Shown piece after piece: positions 48,885 to 59,639 of a DNA stretch of 64,000 nt; positions within the stretch are counted from its first letter, which is position 1, and the number at the start of each line of letters is the position of its first letter. A model generated the notes under the pieces. The model had not been told where the DNA came from. It ran no database searches and saw only the letters and a program-made list of their open reading frames with translations. This stretch comes from Saururus chinensis (taxonomy: Eukaryota > Streptophyta > Magnoliopsida > Piperales > Saururaceae). The stretch lies in the NCBI GenBank assembly GCA_035235625.1, contig CP141146.1, positions 10,968,501-11,032,500 of the forward strand. Reading direction: 5' to 3'. Position numbers and translations under genes: made by a program.

Positions 48885-51718
48885 CCGATCTGAAACCCTA
48901 GTTCGTCAGGGCAGCAAACTTCCTTTATCCATCCATATCACAACAAAACTCACCGTACACCAAAATCCTACAGTCTTACATACTCCGCCATCCCCTTATG
49001 GCCAAATCATCTTACACTTACATTATCAAATAAAGCTCCTCAGAGCCAAACCCAGTTATCACCCTCTTACTTATACCTCACTTATTGAGCTTACTTTTTA
49101 CTTCATAATTTGTACGTTATGCTTGTACAATTATGCACACTCTTATTGTCTGACAGTCCCCCAACATACACTTTGATACAAACCAAACAAACCGCTCCAC
49201 CCTCATCCGTTATACTCATATCCTCTGTCATCCGTCATACACTTACGCATCCATATCCATATCCACATCTAGACGAAACCTCTGTCACCTCTTACTGTCC
49301 ATCGCCCATACTTCTACCCACATACACATACACATATCCATATCATAGGCAAATAGCCATCATACATACGTATGTCTATCCCACATGCGTATAGCATCCA
49401 CATACTTTCATACATACGTAACTTACAAACATGCTCGCTAGCCATCACTAGCGCAAACATACACATCCATACTCGCTAGCCGTCACTAGCACATACATAC
49501 ACATACGAAGCTTACCAACAAACACGCTAGCCATCACTAGCACATACAGATTCCACATACGTATCTTACAAACATACACGCTAGCCATCACTAGCACATA
49601 CCTACATACTTCAAACATACTCGCTAGCCAGCACTAGCACATACATACATACTTCAAATATGCATGCTAGCCATCACTAGCACATACATACATACTTCAA
49701 ACATACACGCTAGCCATCACTAGCACATACCTACATACTTCAAACATACTCGCTAGCCAGCACTAGCACATACATACATACTTCAAATATGCATGCTAGC
49801 CATCACTAGCACATACATACATACTTCAAACATACACGCTAGCCATCACTAGCACATACACACATTCCATACATACTTCAAATATGCTTACGGCCCATAT
49901 GTACGTCATAGCATTTCAGCATGGCATAATTTATCCTTTTACATCATGCAAACGGATCTTATTTAACATCCATAGCATTCAATCATATAGTCCTAGCATG
50001 CTGCTATTCATTCAAAGCATGCTACCATGAAATTACGAAATCAAAGCTCCTCTACCTCGTAATCATGATGTTTGATGGTGAACACACGACGGTGGCGGCG
50101 GAGTTAGTGGCCAAAGGCATTGCTTAGCTAAGAGAGTTGTCATCCTGAGGATTTAGGAAGAGCCGGAACTACTCATGGCCAAATGGGGTGTCAGATGTTA
50201 AAGCGGCAAAATCCGCGATCCACGACAGCACACTAGGGGCAGCCGGGAGAAAGGTCGTGCTAACAAGAATGGCGGTGCAACCATAAGTCGATGGTTACTC
50301 GCTGAAGGTCGGCCGGCGGCTGGGAAGTACTCGGCCGGCCACAAGACATTGAAATCGGCCGTGGACAGCACCCAACGGTGGTAATTTTGTGTCAACAAAG
50401 GCCCACATAAGGGCGGAGGGCATGAGGCGAAGCTCAAGGATAGAGGAGAGGTGGAGGAGGCTCTAGTGGTCAACTCAAATGGTGATGGAGCCATCCGCCG
50501 GTCAGGCGGCACAAATATGGTGCCTAAACCTAGAAACGCACACGTGGCTACATACACACGTGGCCCAAAGGGGCAGGGGAGAGGGTTGAACGGAGGCGGC
50601 CCAAAGCCCACCAAAGGCTGATAGGGCTAAGGCCCCTAGCAGTGGCCAATCAAAGCGGCGACATCGCCGATAGCCACCCACAACCAAAACCCATGGTGCG
50701 GGTGGCTGTGCATCTCGCACGACATAGGGCAATGACAAGCGGCCCGTTCCGAGCGGAGTGTAAAATCGGGCCAAGCGGGGCTGGTCCTCACTGTCGCCGA
50801 GCCGGGGCAAAGCCCACGATGGCCAAATGCTCCACGGCTCACCGATGCTAACGACCCGAGACGCACCCAAAGCGTCTAATCGGGCGAAGCAAAACAATAA
50901 GGGTGAAGCGGGGTCGGAAACGGAAACCCCCAACCAACACCGGGTCGAGGTAGGCTAGACGGAGTCTTACCAGTGGCCGGACGACGACCGGAAACACACC
51001 GGCATCCAAAAAAATCCCACGGACAGTGAGATGCAAATAGTAACAAAAACCCGACCAAAAGACCGGTAGCTCACAGCGGAGTGAAGAAAGCACGGCGGCG
51101 GCTCTAGCTAGCGCCTATGGGTTACTAGCGGCCAAACAAACATAAGTCTAGTTGAGGGCAGCCGCAAACGACATCAAAATCGCACCCCCATGGCTCAAAA
51201 ACGGGATTTGAAGGAAGAAAAACCCGAAGAAAAGTTCGGTACCTCGTGGAGGAGCGAAGAGGCCATGGCGGGGGTCATAGTCGGTACCTACGGACTTGTG
51301 GCGGTGAGGCAAGGAGGATCCTGACAAGAATCGGCAGAATCCGACAAAGGAGGGAGAACAGAGCGACCGGAATCAACCTCGGGTTTGCTCACAATGCTAC
51401 TGGACGTGAAATGTTACTGGAAGTCGCTCCTCAAATCCGAAGATCGGATTTGATACTTATGTACATATTCTTTTTTATTTTTACATCTATGTCCCCAATA
51501 CGTGTTCACTTACCATTGACGCGTTGCACCTCCAAAACTCGCGCCATAAGTGCGAAGCCGACGGCCCGCGACTAAGCCCCACACCCGACTCTACGGGTAT
51601 AAATACGGGGTAAATACACAAATACAAATATGCCAAAGCGTCAAATTTTCCTACCAAAAATGACCAGAAAAATAGCAAAAAAATTACAGAAAATCGTAGA
51701 AAAATCAGGGACATTACA
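48885..51718 (-). mobile_element. Long LTR-like element, minus orientation, with satellite-like block
   Basis: On the minus strand it starts TGTAATGTCCCTGATTTTTC at 51718, similar to other LTR starts in this window. It passes through a GC-rich leader (51.6-50.1 kb) and a donor-like GAGGTAGAGG (about 50064), and then the 43-bp tandem array. The 3' end and target duplication are not resolved; 48885 is an estimate. The GC-rich ORFs at 50.2-51.1 kb have no known domain and overlap in several frames, so they are not called. Confidence 0.45.
49448..49875. repeat. 43-bp tandem array with 129-bp higher-order period
   Basis: Units begin (c)acgctagccatcactagc and carry the short inverted repeat GCTAG...CTAGC. 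The last six regular units form two repeats of a three-unit set: the cacgc variant with acatacctac recurs at 49577 and 49706, and the next cacgc follows at 49835, each 129 bp apart. The left units are more diverged. Confidence 0.9.
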
Positions 51719-52200
51719 AGTTTTCACTTGCAAAAAGTTTTCTATTGACAGTTATCTTCCTTGCTTATTTATGGACTTTGTTAAAACTTGGTCATTTGTT
51801 GTCCATTTCAATGTGACAAAGACTTCTAGAAAATTGATGAAGCACTCTTGGCAATGTCTAACAGAGAAGGGATCTCTTTGTCTAGTTTACATGTAGCTCT
51901 TCATGAACTCAAGTTAGATAAAGGCTCATGTCATTTTTAAGACAAGGGGTGTCTTTCTCTACTTTACAAATAGATTTGCATAAACTGAAGTTGGATTCAT
52001 GTAATTTTAAATTGATTAGGCACTTACATCCTCAAAGTCAAGTGGGTTTTGTGGTCATCGACACAGGCTTGTCTTCTCTAGGTTTTTGTTTCCCAAGTAG
52101 TAGTTTGGAGAGGAAGAACCTACTGGCAGTTTTTGTTTCCCATGTAGTAGTTTGGAGAGAGAGGTGATCCTAGAATGGCGATAAATTCAGTTTTGTTGCT
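51719..52200 (+). other. Coding-like fragment with an internal ~75-nt duplication, unrecognised
   Basis: Two translated units are similar: GISLSSLHVALHELKLDKGS and GVSFSTLQIDLHKLKLDS, in tandem at about 51867-52020, with a stop and shift between them. A second duplication (tttgtttcccaagtagtag / tttgtttcccatgtagtag) follows at about 52088-52155. I recognise no family; it could be decayed gene sequence between the two LTR-like elements. Confidence 0.3.
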
Positions 52201-52372
52201 CTGATGAGGGAATAGGAGCTAGCTCTTACTTAATTCAAACTTGAATTATAAGCATAACTAATGATAGCGTTGTGAATTTGAGACCTGAGGGTTCGACAGA
52301 TTAAGTTCCGTGTTTGAGCTAGCCGATAATGAGTCGGCTGAGCATTTCTCATGTCTTGCCATGGTGTTTATC

Positions 52373-52640
52373 CTGTGAGATGTTGTCCGTGTGCTGTATA
52401 GAGCACCAGACATTTGTTGCTCTGTTGAGAGCAATGTTTGTTTTCGATTTGGTTTGTGTGTTGTATAAGCCCAGACGTTTGATGCTCTGTTGAGAGCGAT
52501 GTTTGCTTTCGATCTGGTCTGTGTGTTGTATAAGCTCAAACGTTTGATGCTCTGTTGAGAGCGATGTTTGCTTTCGATTTGGTCTGTGTGCTGTATTAAG
52601 CCTAGACGTTTGATGCTCTATTGAGAGCGTTGTATGATGC
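52373..52640. repeat. ~68-bp tandem repeat, about four units
   Basis: The unit contains gtttgatgctctgttgagag followed by cgatgtttgctttcgatttgg and tctgtgtgctgtataagcc. Four diverging units are visible. Confidence 0.85.
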
Positions 52641-52684
52641 TGCCCAAGAGTGGCACTGTACGATTTCTGCCCAAGAGTGGCATT

Positions 52685-52859
52685 GGCACTATAAGACCCA
52701 TTATGGTAGGCAATTCTATGGCACTATAAGACCCATTATGGTGGGCAATTCTATGGCACTATAAGACCCATTATGGTGGGCAATTATATGGCACTATAAG
52801 ACCCATTATGGTAGGCAATTCTTTGGCACTATAAGACCCATTATGGTGGGCAATTGTAT
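52685..52859. repeat. 35-bp tandem repeat, five units
   Basis: ggcactataagacccattat starts at 52685, 52720, 52755, 52790 and 52825, an exact 35-bp period, with only a few substitutions between units. Confidence 0.93.
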
Positions 52860-53084
52860 AACCCCTTATGTGTGGGTGTTTATATTTGCGCGCTCAGGTA
52901 AGTAGTATCATGACCCTGCTCTTACCTGTTTGATCCTGTGCCCCATGAGCACTGGTGTGCCTTACCTTTGAAAAAGTCCATGGCGTCTAGTCACTCCTCG
53001 AAGGTTAAGGTGATGCCTCAGTGGCATTCTTTTCCTTTTCGACGCTGGAGCTTATTAGTTGTGATGAGCTTTAGTGGTCGATAG

Positions 53085-53310
53085 TATGAGCACGACTGTA
53101 TGAGTATGAGCACGACTGTAAGAGTATGAGTATGTGTATGACTGTAAGAGTATGAGTAAGACTATAAGAGTATACTTCTGAGTAAGATAGTAAGTGTAAG
53201 ATGTACGAATAAGGTCGTACAAGTACGTGTATGATTGTACGAGTAAGGTCGTACAGGTATGCGTAAGTTATATGAGTATACGTACGATGGTACGAGTAAG
53301 TTTGTAAGAC
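53085..53310. repeat. Degenerate ~20-bp array of tatgagta/cgactgtaag words
   Basis: gagtatgagcacgactgta-like units recur with variants such as acgagtaaggtcgtacaag. The array is short and irregular and lies downstream of the 35-bp array. Confidence 0.7.
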
Positions 53311-54068
53311 CCTGGATAAGGGTGTTTATGTAAGTTTAATTTGATGGTAGGATTTTGTCGTGATGGTGCATTTGGTATGTTTTTGGCACGATGGTGCATT
53401 TGGCATTGATTGTATGCGTATGAGCATTGTTATAATATGCATGTTTGCTTCATGTTTGAATTGCATGAACACATCTATGTATGGATTTACTGAGTTCACT
53501 ATTTAGAACTCCCCTACTGGGTATTTTCCTATTGAGTATGAAAATACTCATTACCCTACTTTTTAGCCCCGTTGTTCGGGAGGCTTTTGTAGGTTTGTGA
53601 CGGAGAGCTCCTGGAGATGGATGCTCATTTCAGCGGTGGATTGATTCTCGTTGACTCAAGTATATGTTTGACTTACTATGAGTAGTATTTGTGCCACGAT
53701 CTGATGTATTGGGTGAGATGAACATTAAGATGTTTATATATTCTGGACTTTAGTTTGGAAAAGATTGTGAACTGTTAAGGGATTTGCACTCAGGGATGCC
53801 TGTGAGAGATTTGTATTTAAAGTCTATGATCATAGCAATTTATTCGTACGTTTGTTTTCGAGTAGCGCCTGTGGATGTTGGTTTGGCCGTACGATGTTTA
53901 ATCGAATGAGAAAAACTTTCGATGAGAAAAATTGATGTGTTATGTTTTTAATTATAAAACTATTTTATCAGGTTTCATATTTGTCATTTTCTCCGATTTA
54001 TAGCAGTTATATTACAAAAAATTTACGTGAATTTTGAAGAAAATGTATGAAAAATCGCGGGCATTACA

Positions 54069-54699
54069 GAACTTATTATTTTCCCCGTGTTTTGGTCTAC
54101 ATCTCTCTTTTCAGTAAGTTGGGAGGAATTCAAGCTTTAAGAACCTTAGTATTTATTACAAAAAGGCAATCTAATGAAAATTATATGATGTAATCTAATG
54201 ATGAAGTTAATGTAAGCACGTAAAGTTGGAGGAACCTTGCTTATAATCAAATGAAATGAACAATTTTTAACATGATTGGATCCTTGCTTACCGTAAGCAT
54301 ATGTTGTTACATCTTAAAACGAATAGTTCCAAAACAAATTATAACACTCTTAAATTCTTGAAGTCTATAGGAAAGCCTTTTGTAGGATAACATAAAACAA
54401 AAAACAGAACTTTCCTATTGAGTTTGGCAACCAAAGAACCAGAAGCATTAATTCACAAATACCCAAATTCAAAAGTTTTAAATTCATACACAACATCAAC
54501 CCAAATCTTCAATAGTAAACATGAAAAGAACAAAAGAGTGAAGAAAAGCAAACAAATTACAGATATGAACTACTAGATAGAAGAGCTTAGGGAGGCAGGT
54601 TCAGTGGTTGACCTGATTTCCTATCAATATGATGGTGAGCCACTGCAAGGCAGTCCGTGTGGGGATTTCAATCAAAACAGAGTTTATTATTGATCTTCA
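54069..54699. other. Spacer and NLR 3' region
   Basis: No gene is recognised. The part nearest 54699 should contain the NLR 3' UTR. Confidence 0.5.
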
Positions 54700-57444
54700 T
54701 CAAGTAAGGTATTCGACATCCTCCCTTTCACCATCCTCAAAACTATGTTTCACGATGGGAATGTGCTTCACTTTGGCATATTCTTCACCTTCTTTATTCC
54801 GTACTTTCTCAATGAATTCTCTTGGCATATAATGGAAAAAGAGCTTTTTCATTGCCATAAGGTTCTCCACCCCAAATGGAACTCCCTGTAGCTTGCAACA
54901 CTCATAAATGTGCATATAAGCGAGTTCCGGCATGGCTCCCTTCCCAATATACACAAGCCTCAACTCATCTAAGCCCTGGATTAGTAACATTTTGAGCTTC
55001 AGAAAGCCGTACTCTCCGCATGACATCTCTTCCCCACAGAAAGTCTCTTCCCAAAGGCGGAGATCCCGTAACATGGGCAGATGCTGCAAGACATTTAGAG
55101 GGTCCTCCCTTAAACCCGTGCCTTCTAATTCTAAATTAACAAGACTCAAGAGTGATCCACTCTTCAAGGTGTTGAGGGGCCCGCAGAATGTTATGCTCTG
55201 AAGGGCAGGCGAAAGTGTTAACACGAAGTCTGAATCAAACGGCTCTTTCTCACCTTCATTTATATTTATACCGAGCGCCTCCAAGTGTCTCATTTTCACG
55301 ATGGAATCACAGATAGTGTTCCAGTCTTGTCTTTTAACACAACTTATGTATAGCCTTCTCAAATTTGAGAGTTTCCCCAATTCTATGGCCTGCTCCATGC
55401 CCCCATCCATCCGAATAATGCTTAACTCATATAAGTATTTTAATGCGCTGAGTCTTGTTGGCGCCACCACACCATTTACTGACTTTTTAGGGCTAACCAG
55501 TAAATTGCGAATAGCATGTAGATGAAGGATTTCAGTGGGCAACTCTGTAACGTTTGTTTTCCATAGATTAAGAGTTTGCAACTTGCATAGGTTACCGATG
55601 GACTTGGGAATCATGTCAATATTTGTAAATGCTAAACTCAAGTACCTTAGGTGGTAGAGCTTTACAATTTCACTAGGAAATACTTGGATTTGTCCCCTAT
55701 TTAGATTCAACACTCTCAACATTCCAAAGCACCGCAATGCAGGAATATCTTTTGGACCCAACATGGACAGGGTACGAAGATGAGAGAAATTTTTGCCCAT
55801 TGGAGCAATGCCATCACTGCAGACTGAGAGACGACGGACTTCCTCGTTTGGATTTATGTCATCCGTTGCCAAAGTAAAGAAATTTTCCTCCCTCCTTTTT
55901 TCATTGATTAACCGATGCATTAAGTCATGAACCTTACAAAACCAAATTCTTCCATCAAAATTATATTCAACTACCTCAACTAAGCTCCTTTGAACAAGTT
56001 CCTGGAGGTAGTTATAGGCAAGGTCTTCCGGGGTTTGTTCATTCATTGGCTTTACAAAGCCCTCAGCAATCCAATGTGGAATAAGCTCATATCTATTAAC
56101 TTCATAGTCTTCCGGATATAAACCAAAATATAAGAAGCAATACTTGAGATAGTGAGGGAGATCAACATAACTCAGCCAAAGCACTTGGTTCATAAAATCG
56201 ACAGTTTTATTATTCTCTAGAGTTGCACTGAGATTTGTAAGCACCTTATTCCATTCACTCGTTGCTTTTGTCATTAAAAGCCCACCCATAGTCACAATTG
56301 CTAGAGGCAATCCTTCGCATATTTTGAGGATAAAATCTATTGATGGAATTTCTATTTCAGGGGGACAAGTTCCACCAAAGGCCTTCTTGCAAAATAAGGT
56401 GAATGCCTCTTTTTCCGGCAGAGTTTCCATTTGGTGGACATTTTCTTGGTACAAAGAACAATGCAATGCAACAGAGCGACTACGAGTAGTTATTATAATT
56501 CTACTATTCAGCTCATTTTGAGGAAACACATACCTTAAGTCATCCCATGCACTTTCAGTCCATACATCATCTAATATAACTAAATACCTCTTTGACTTCA
56601 AATAACCCTTGAGATCTTCGACAAGTTGCTTGATGTGCTCAATTTCGTTAGGAGAATGTTGATGCTCCATGCCTATGGAATTTCCCCTCTTTATGTCTGT
56701 GAAGCTATTGAACATTTTTTCAAAGAGAACCATTGGGGAAATTTTCTGAGATACAGTAACCCATGCACAACAGTTGAATCTTTTTTGCACCTTCTCATTG
56801 TCGTAGACTTTCCGAACAAGGGTCGTCTTGCCAAGACCCCCCATCCCGAACACAGAGATCACTACAAGTCCCGAGTCTTCTTTTAGCAATTTCTCCATCA
56901 GCTCATGCTTGGGCTTCTCAATGCCTACGATCTCTGAATCGTCAGTAAACAAAGGCTCAATCAGTCGTCGAGTGTTATATGAAGCATTGGAGCTGGAAAC
57001 TCCACTGATTAGAGATGCAGTGGCAAACATATTCTTCCTCTGTTCAATTCCATGAAGGAGGCTTTTAATCCTTTTAATTTCTGTGCCAATTCGATGTCGT
57101 GCTCTCAAATGCTTTGGGAAGCGGGCAAATCTGTAAGGACAACAAACAAGTCTGGGCTGATCATGAGGCCTTTGTGGTCCTAGGCAAAGTAGGAACTCAT
57201 CCACCACATTCTCGATATCATAAGCCACATCCCTCACTTGTCTCACCCATTCTCTTACACCTTCTCCGCTGTCTTGCATATGGTCTACATCTGTCAAAAA
57301 AGCCCATATGCTCCTTAGAGTTTTTTCAAGTTTGCCCACTTCATGGCACACCCCACCCAACAACTCCGCCTCTTCCTTGATTACATTGGCTAGGTGCTCC
57401 ACAACCAGACCCACCGCAGCTCCGGCCATCTCAGCTCCGGCCAT
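54700..57444 (-). CDS. CC-NB-ARC-LRR disease-resistance protein (RPM1-type), intronless, intact
   Basis: A 914-residue intracellular immune receptor of the CNL class. The coiled-coil domain (about 1-165) contains the EDVID-region equivalent YDIENVVDEF (75-84). NB-ARC motifs in order: P-loop GMGGLGKTT (200-208), RNBS-A FNCCAWVTVSQ (223-233), kinase 2 LVILDDVW (288-295), RNBS-B SRIIITTRS (314-322), GLPLA (378-382), RNBS-D CFLYFGLYPEDY (436-447), and VHDLMH (505-510) in the MHD position. About 540-890 is LRR (LRYLSLAFTNIDMIPKSIG and similar). It ends with a KVKHIPIV tail typical of RPM1-like proteins. The start has two close Met codons (MAGAEMAGAA); the second fits the usual family start and both follow a clean AAAAAATGG context. 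All key motifs are intact, so it is likely functional. Such genes usually cluster; this one is alone among transposons in the window. Confidence 0.96.
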   Translation of the reverse strand: MAGAEMAGAAVGLVVEHLANVIKEEAELLGGVCHEVGKLEKTLRSIWAFLTDVDHMQDSGEGVREWVRQVRDVAYDIENVVDEFLLCLGPQRPHDQPRLVCCPYRFARFPKHLRARHRIGTEIKRIKSLLHGIEQRKNMFATASLISGVSSSNASYNTRRLIEPLFTDDSEIVGIEKPKHELMEKLLKEDSGLVVISVFGMGGLGKTTLVRKVYDNEKVQKRFNCCAWVTVSQKISPMVLFEKMFNSFTDIKRGNSIGMEHQHSPNEIEHIKQLVEDLKGYLKSKRYLVILDDVWTESAWDDLRYVFPQNELNSRIIITTRSRSVALHCSLYQENVHQMETLPEKEAFTLFCKKAFGGTCPPEIEIPSIDFILKICEGLPLAIVTMGGLLMTKATSEWNKVLTNLSATLENNKTVDFMNQVLWLSYVDLPHYLKYCFLYFGLYPEDYEVNRYELIPHWIAEGFVKPMNEQTPEDLAYNYLQELVQRSLVEVVEYNFDGRIWFCKVHDLMHRLINEKRREENFFTLATDDINPNEEVRRLSVCSDGIAPMGKNFSHLRTLSMLGPKDIPALRCFGMLRVLNLNRGQIQVFPSEIVKLYHLRYLSLAFTNIDMIPKSIGNLCKLQTLNLWKTNVTELPTEILHLHAIRNLLVSPKKSVNGVVAPTRLSALKYLYELSIIRMDGGMEQAIELGKLSNLRRLYISCVKRQDWNTICDSIVKMRHLEALGININEGEKEPFDSDFVLTLSPALQSITFCGPLNTLKSGSLLSLVNLELEGTGLREDPLNVLQHLPMLRDLRLWEETFCGEEMSCGEYGFLKLKMLLIQGLDELRLVYIGKGAMPELAYMHIYECCKLQGVPFGVENLMAMKKLFFHYMPREFIEKVRNKEGEEYAKVKHIPIVKHSFEDGEREDVEYLT

Positions 57445-57832
57445 TTTTTAAGCTCTTCCTTTTCTGTCTTAGATCGATCCCTCTTGATCTCTCTCTCTCT
57501 ACGAACTTCTGTATAAGAGCAAATGAGGAAGGAATGCTCTTCCACCTACTTGTCAAGACATTTTGTCTTCCTTGTACCCAGTCTTCCCAATGACGACATG
57601 GTCCAATGTCATGGGGATCTAATTCCCTTCCACCGCTTAAGGCCAATTGGCCAAAGTGGAAGTTATCTGATTCCCTACCAGGCACACGCAAAGTTTTTGA
57701 GTATGTGTGGCCATAGATGACTTGTCTTGATTGAATCTAATCTATTTTTCTAATTTTGGCTCAAGTATCAATTCCTCACTTGCCATGATAGAGTCCCAAA
57801 GAATAAAAGATGGATTAAGTTGTACTTGGGGA
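57445..57832 (-). promoter_or_regulatory. NLR 5' flank
   Basis: A GA-rich leader (agagagagagatcaagagg on the minus strand) lies just upstream of the NLR start, consistent with a 5' UTR. I see no long competing ORF with a known domain. Confidence 0.4.
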
Positions 57833-58205
57833 TGTCACTCTGGTTGGATATAATGGGTCGGGTTTGTAAATCAACCTAAATAGTTGTTCGAATCGGGTTG
57901 AGGTTTTGGGTTATCCAACTCGACTTGACCCGATTAAAGTTGTAATTATAAATTTTTTATATTTTGATAATAAGTCTTAATATTTTTTATAATAAGAGAT
58001 AATTTTTAATAATTATTTAAAATCTTATATTTTGTATTTATAATCAAGTAATTATAATAAAAATTAAAAAAAAAAATTTTATTCTAAATGGGTCAAATTG
58101 GGTCAGTTCGGGTTTGTTACAATTGAGTCGGGTTGGGTTGGGTTTGGGTTATTATTTTTCAAATAGTAAGGAGTTGGGGTTTGGCAAAACCCTACCAGAT
58201 GTACT
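57833..58205. mobile_element. Probable hAT-type MITE with GGGTCGGGTT-rich ends
   Basis: The left end reads GTCACTCTGGTTGG and the right end, inverted, GTACATCTGGTAGGG. Between them are clusters of tgggtcgggtt / aacccgac-type words and an AT-rich core. The ends and target duplication are not exact, so the boundaries are approximate. Confidence 0.4.
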
Positions 58206-59498
58206 CAATTATAATCTAATATGATAGCCCAACAATATAATGCAGCAAAAGTATACCTTGTAGATACATCATTCTTACTTCCTCTTTCCTTATACCTTCC
58301 AGTATATTAAGTACTATTGATTCTTTCACATTAGCAGCTAACAATGATGTAATGAAATTCATAGCAGTTGTAAATATGTGTTCCAGCCCGAATTCACTTG
58401 GTATTAAAAAAATGGAGAAGTGAACATCATGATGGTACGTAATGGTTCTAGCATAGTATATAGAAGCCTAATAACAACAACAATAACAATAATAATAATA
58501 ATATGGTGGAGAAATAAGGTAATTTTCTCTTTGCTTGAGCAACTTCTTGGATTCTATCCACATGGACACACTTTCAGTAGTTACTTTTAATTCCTTGAGT
58601 TTTTTCCATATTGTCTGGCCGAAGAATACAAAATTCTATATTCCCTAGTTTTCACAAAAAAAAAGCCATCAAACCTAGAGTAACACGATAGAAGCCATTT
58701 TTTGGACAAAAATACCCCTGGGCAGGGGTTAGGATTTTATATCGTGTAAAACCCCTCACGAAGTCACATTCACCGGTAAACAACTTCACAAACCAGCTAT
58801 TCATCCGTGAGAAACCTTTGTTCCGATTTTTGACCCATCTCACCATTGATTTCGTCATTTGGAGTAGTGAGAAGAGTTCACGTAGCGTGAGTGGAGGATT
58901 TCCAACCCATCCAATCAGCGATTGCAAAAAACTCCTGTCGGTTTTCCGAGTTTAGTTTTGTTTCATCTTATTTTTGGAAGGTAGTTCCGCCCCCAAAGCA
59001 AGTTTCGGCCGTGTAGCAAAGTTCCATCTGACGAGATCCCGGTAAAGGAGTGAACTTAGAGAAAATCCCCAACCAATCGAGGGGTTAATCCGGCTTGGAT
59101 CAGTTTCGTGGTAAGGCATTTCCCAAAATCTACATTGTATATTCGTATGGACGATTTTTGGTATTTCGTGTTTTAGAACACAAGAAGTATGTATTCGCAA
59201 TAGCTTATCGTGTTTTCATGAATACGATAAGTCATATATCGTGTGTTCGATAAGATGATTATCGATATTCAAGTGTTGCGTTATCGTGCATTCAATAATA
59301 CTCTAATCTATATGTTGTTTAATTAATAACATGACAAGCGACACATGATATTCAACTGTTGTGCTATCGTGTATGAGAGTTCCTCATATCGTGTATCCGA
59401 TAACACGATATATCTGCTTATCGCATATAAGGAAGTTAGTTACATAATGTGAATCAACACACGACTATTGATTATGGCCACGACCCATTGTTGAGACA

Positions 59499-59523
59499 CA
59501 CACACACAGATATAATATATACA

Positions 59524-59594
<71 letters not shown>

Positions 59595-59596
59595 GT
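59499..59596. repeat. (CA)n-(TA)n microsatellite upstream of copy B exon 1
   Basis: A short CA run is followed by a long interrupted TA tract. Confidence 0.9.
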
Positions 59597-59639
59597 AGAG
59601 CTAGAGTAATACAACAAATGGCGGAGTGAGTAAAGGTAT

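Larger units (their letters stand above)
52200..54068 (+). mobile_element. LTR-like element, plus orientation, 5' end unresolved, rich in tandem repeats
   Basis: The right end reads GAAAAATCGCGGGCATTACA at 54068, the same type as the other LTR ends here. Near 53520-53560, tgagtatgaaaatactcatt corresponds to ctgagtatgaatttactcac in the LTR at 34007. A donor-like CAGGTAAGTAG is near 52895 and ccccatgagcactggtg near 52945 matches the same LTR. It contains the ~68-bp, 35-bp and ~20-bp tandem arrays. Confidence 0.5.

Noticed and set aside
50198-51093. Overlapping GC-rich ORFs in several frames
   Set aside because: They lie in the GC-rich leader of an LTR-like element, have no domain and overlap each other; composition explains them.
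51699-51718. End of a plus-oriented LTR
   Set aside because: The donor-like site and array order fit a minus-oriented LTR start better, but the evidence is not decisive.
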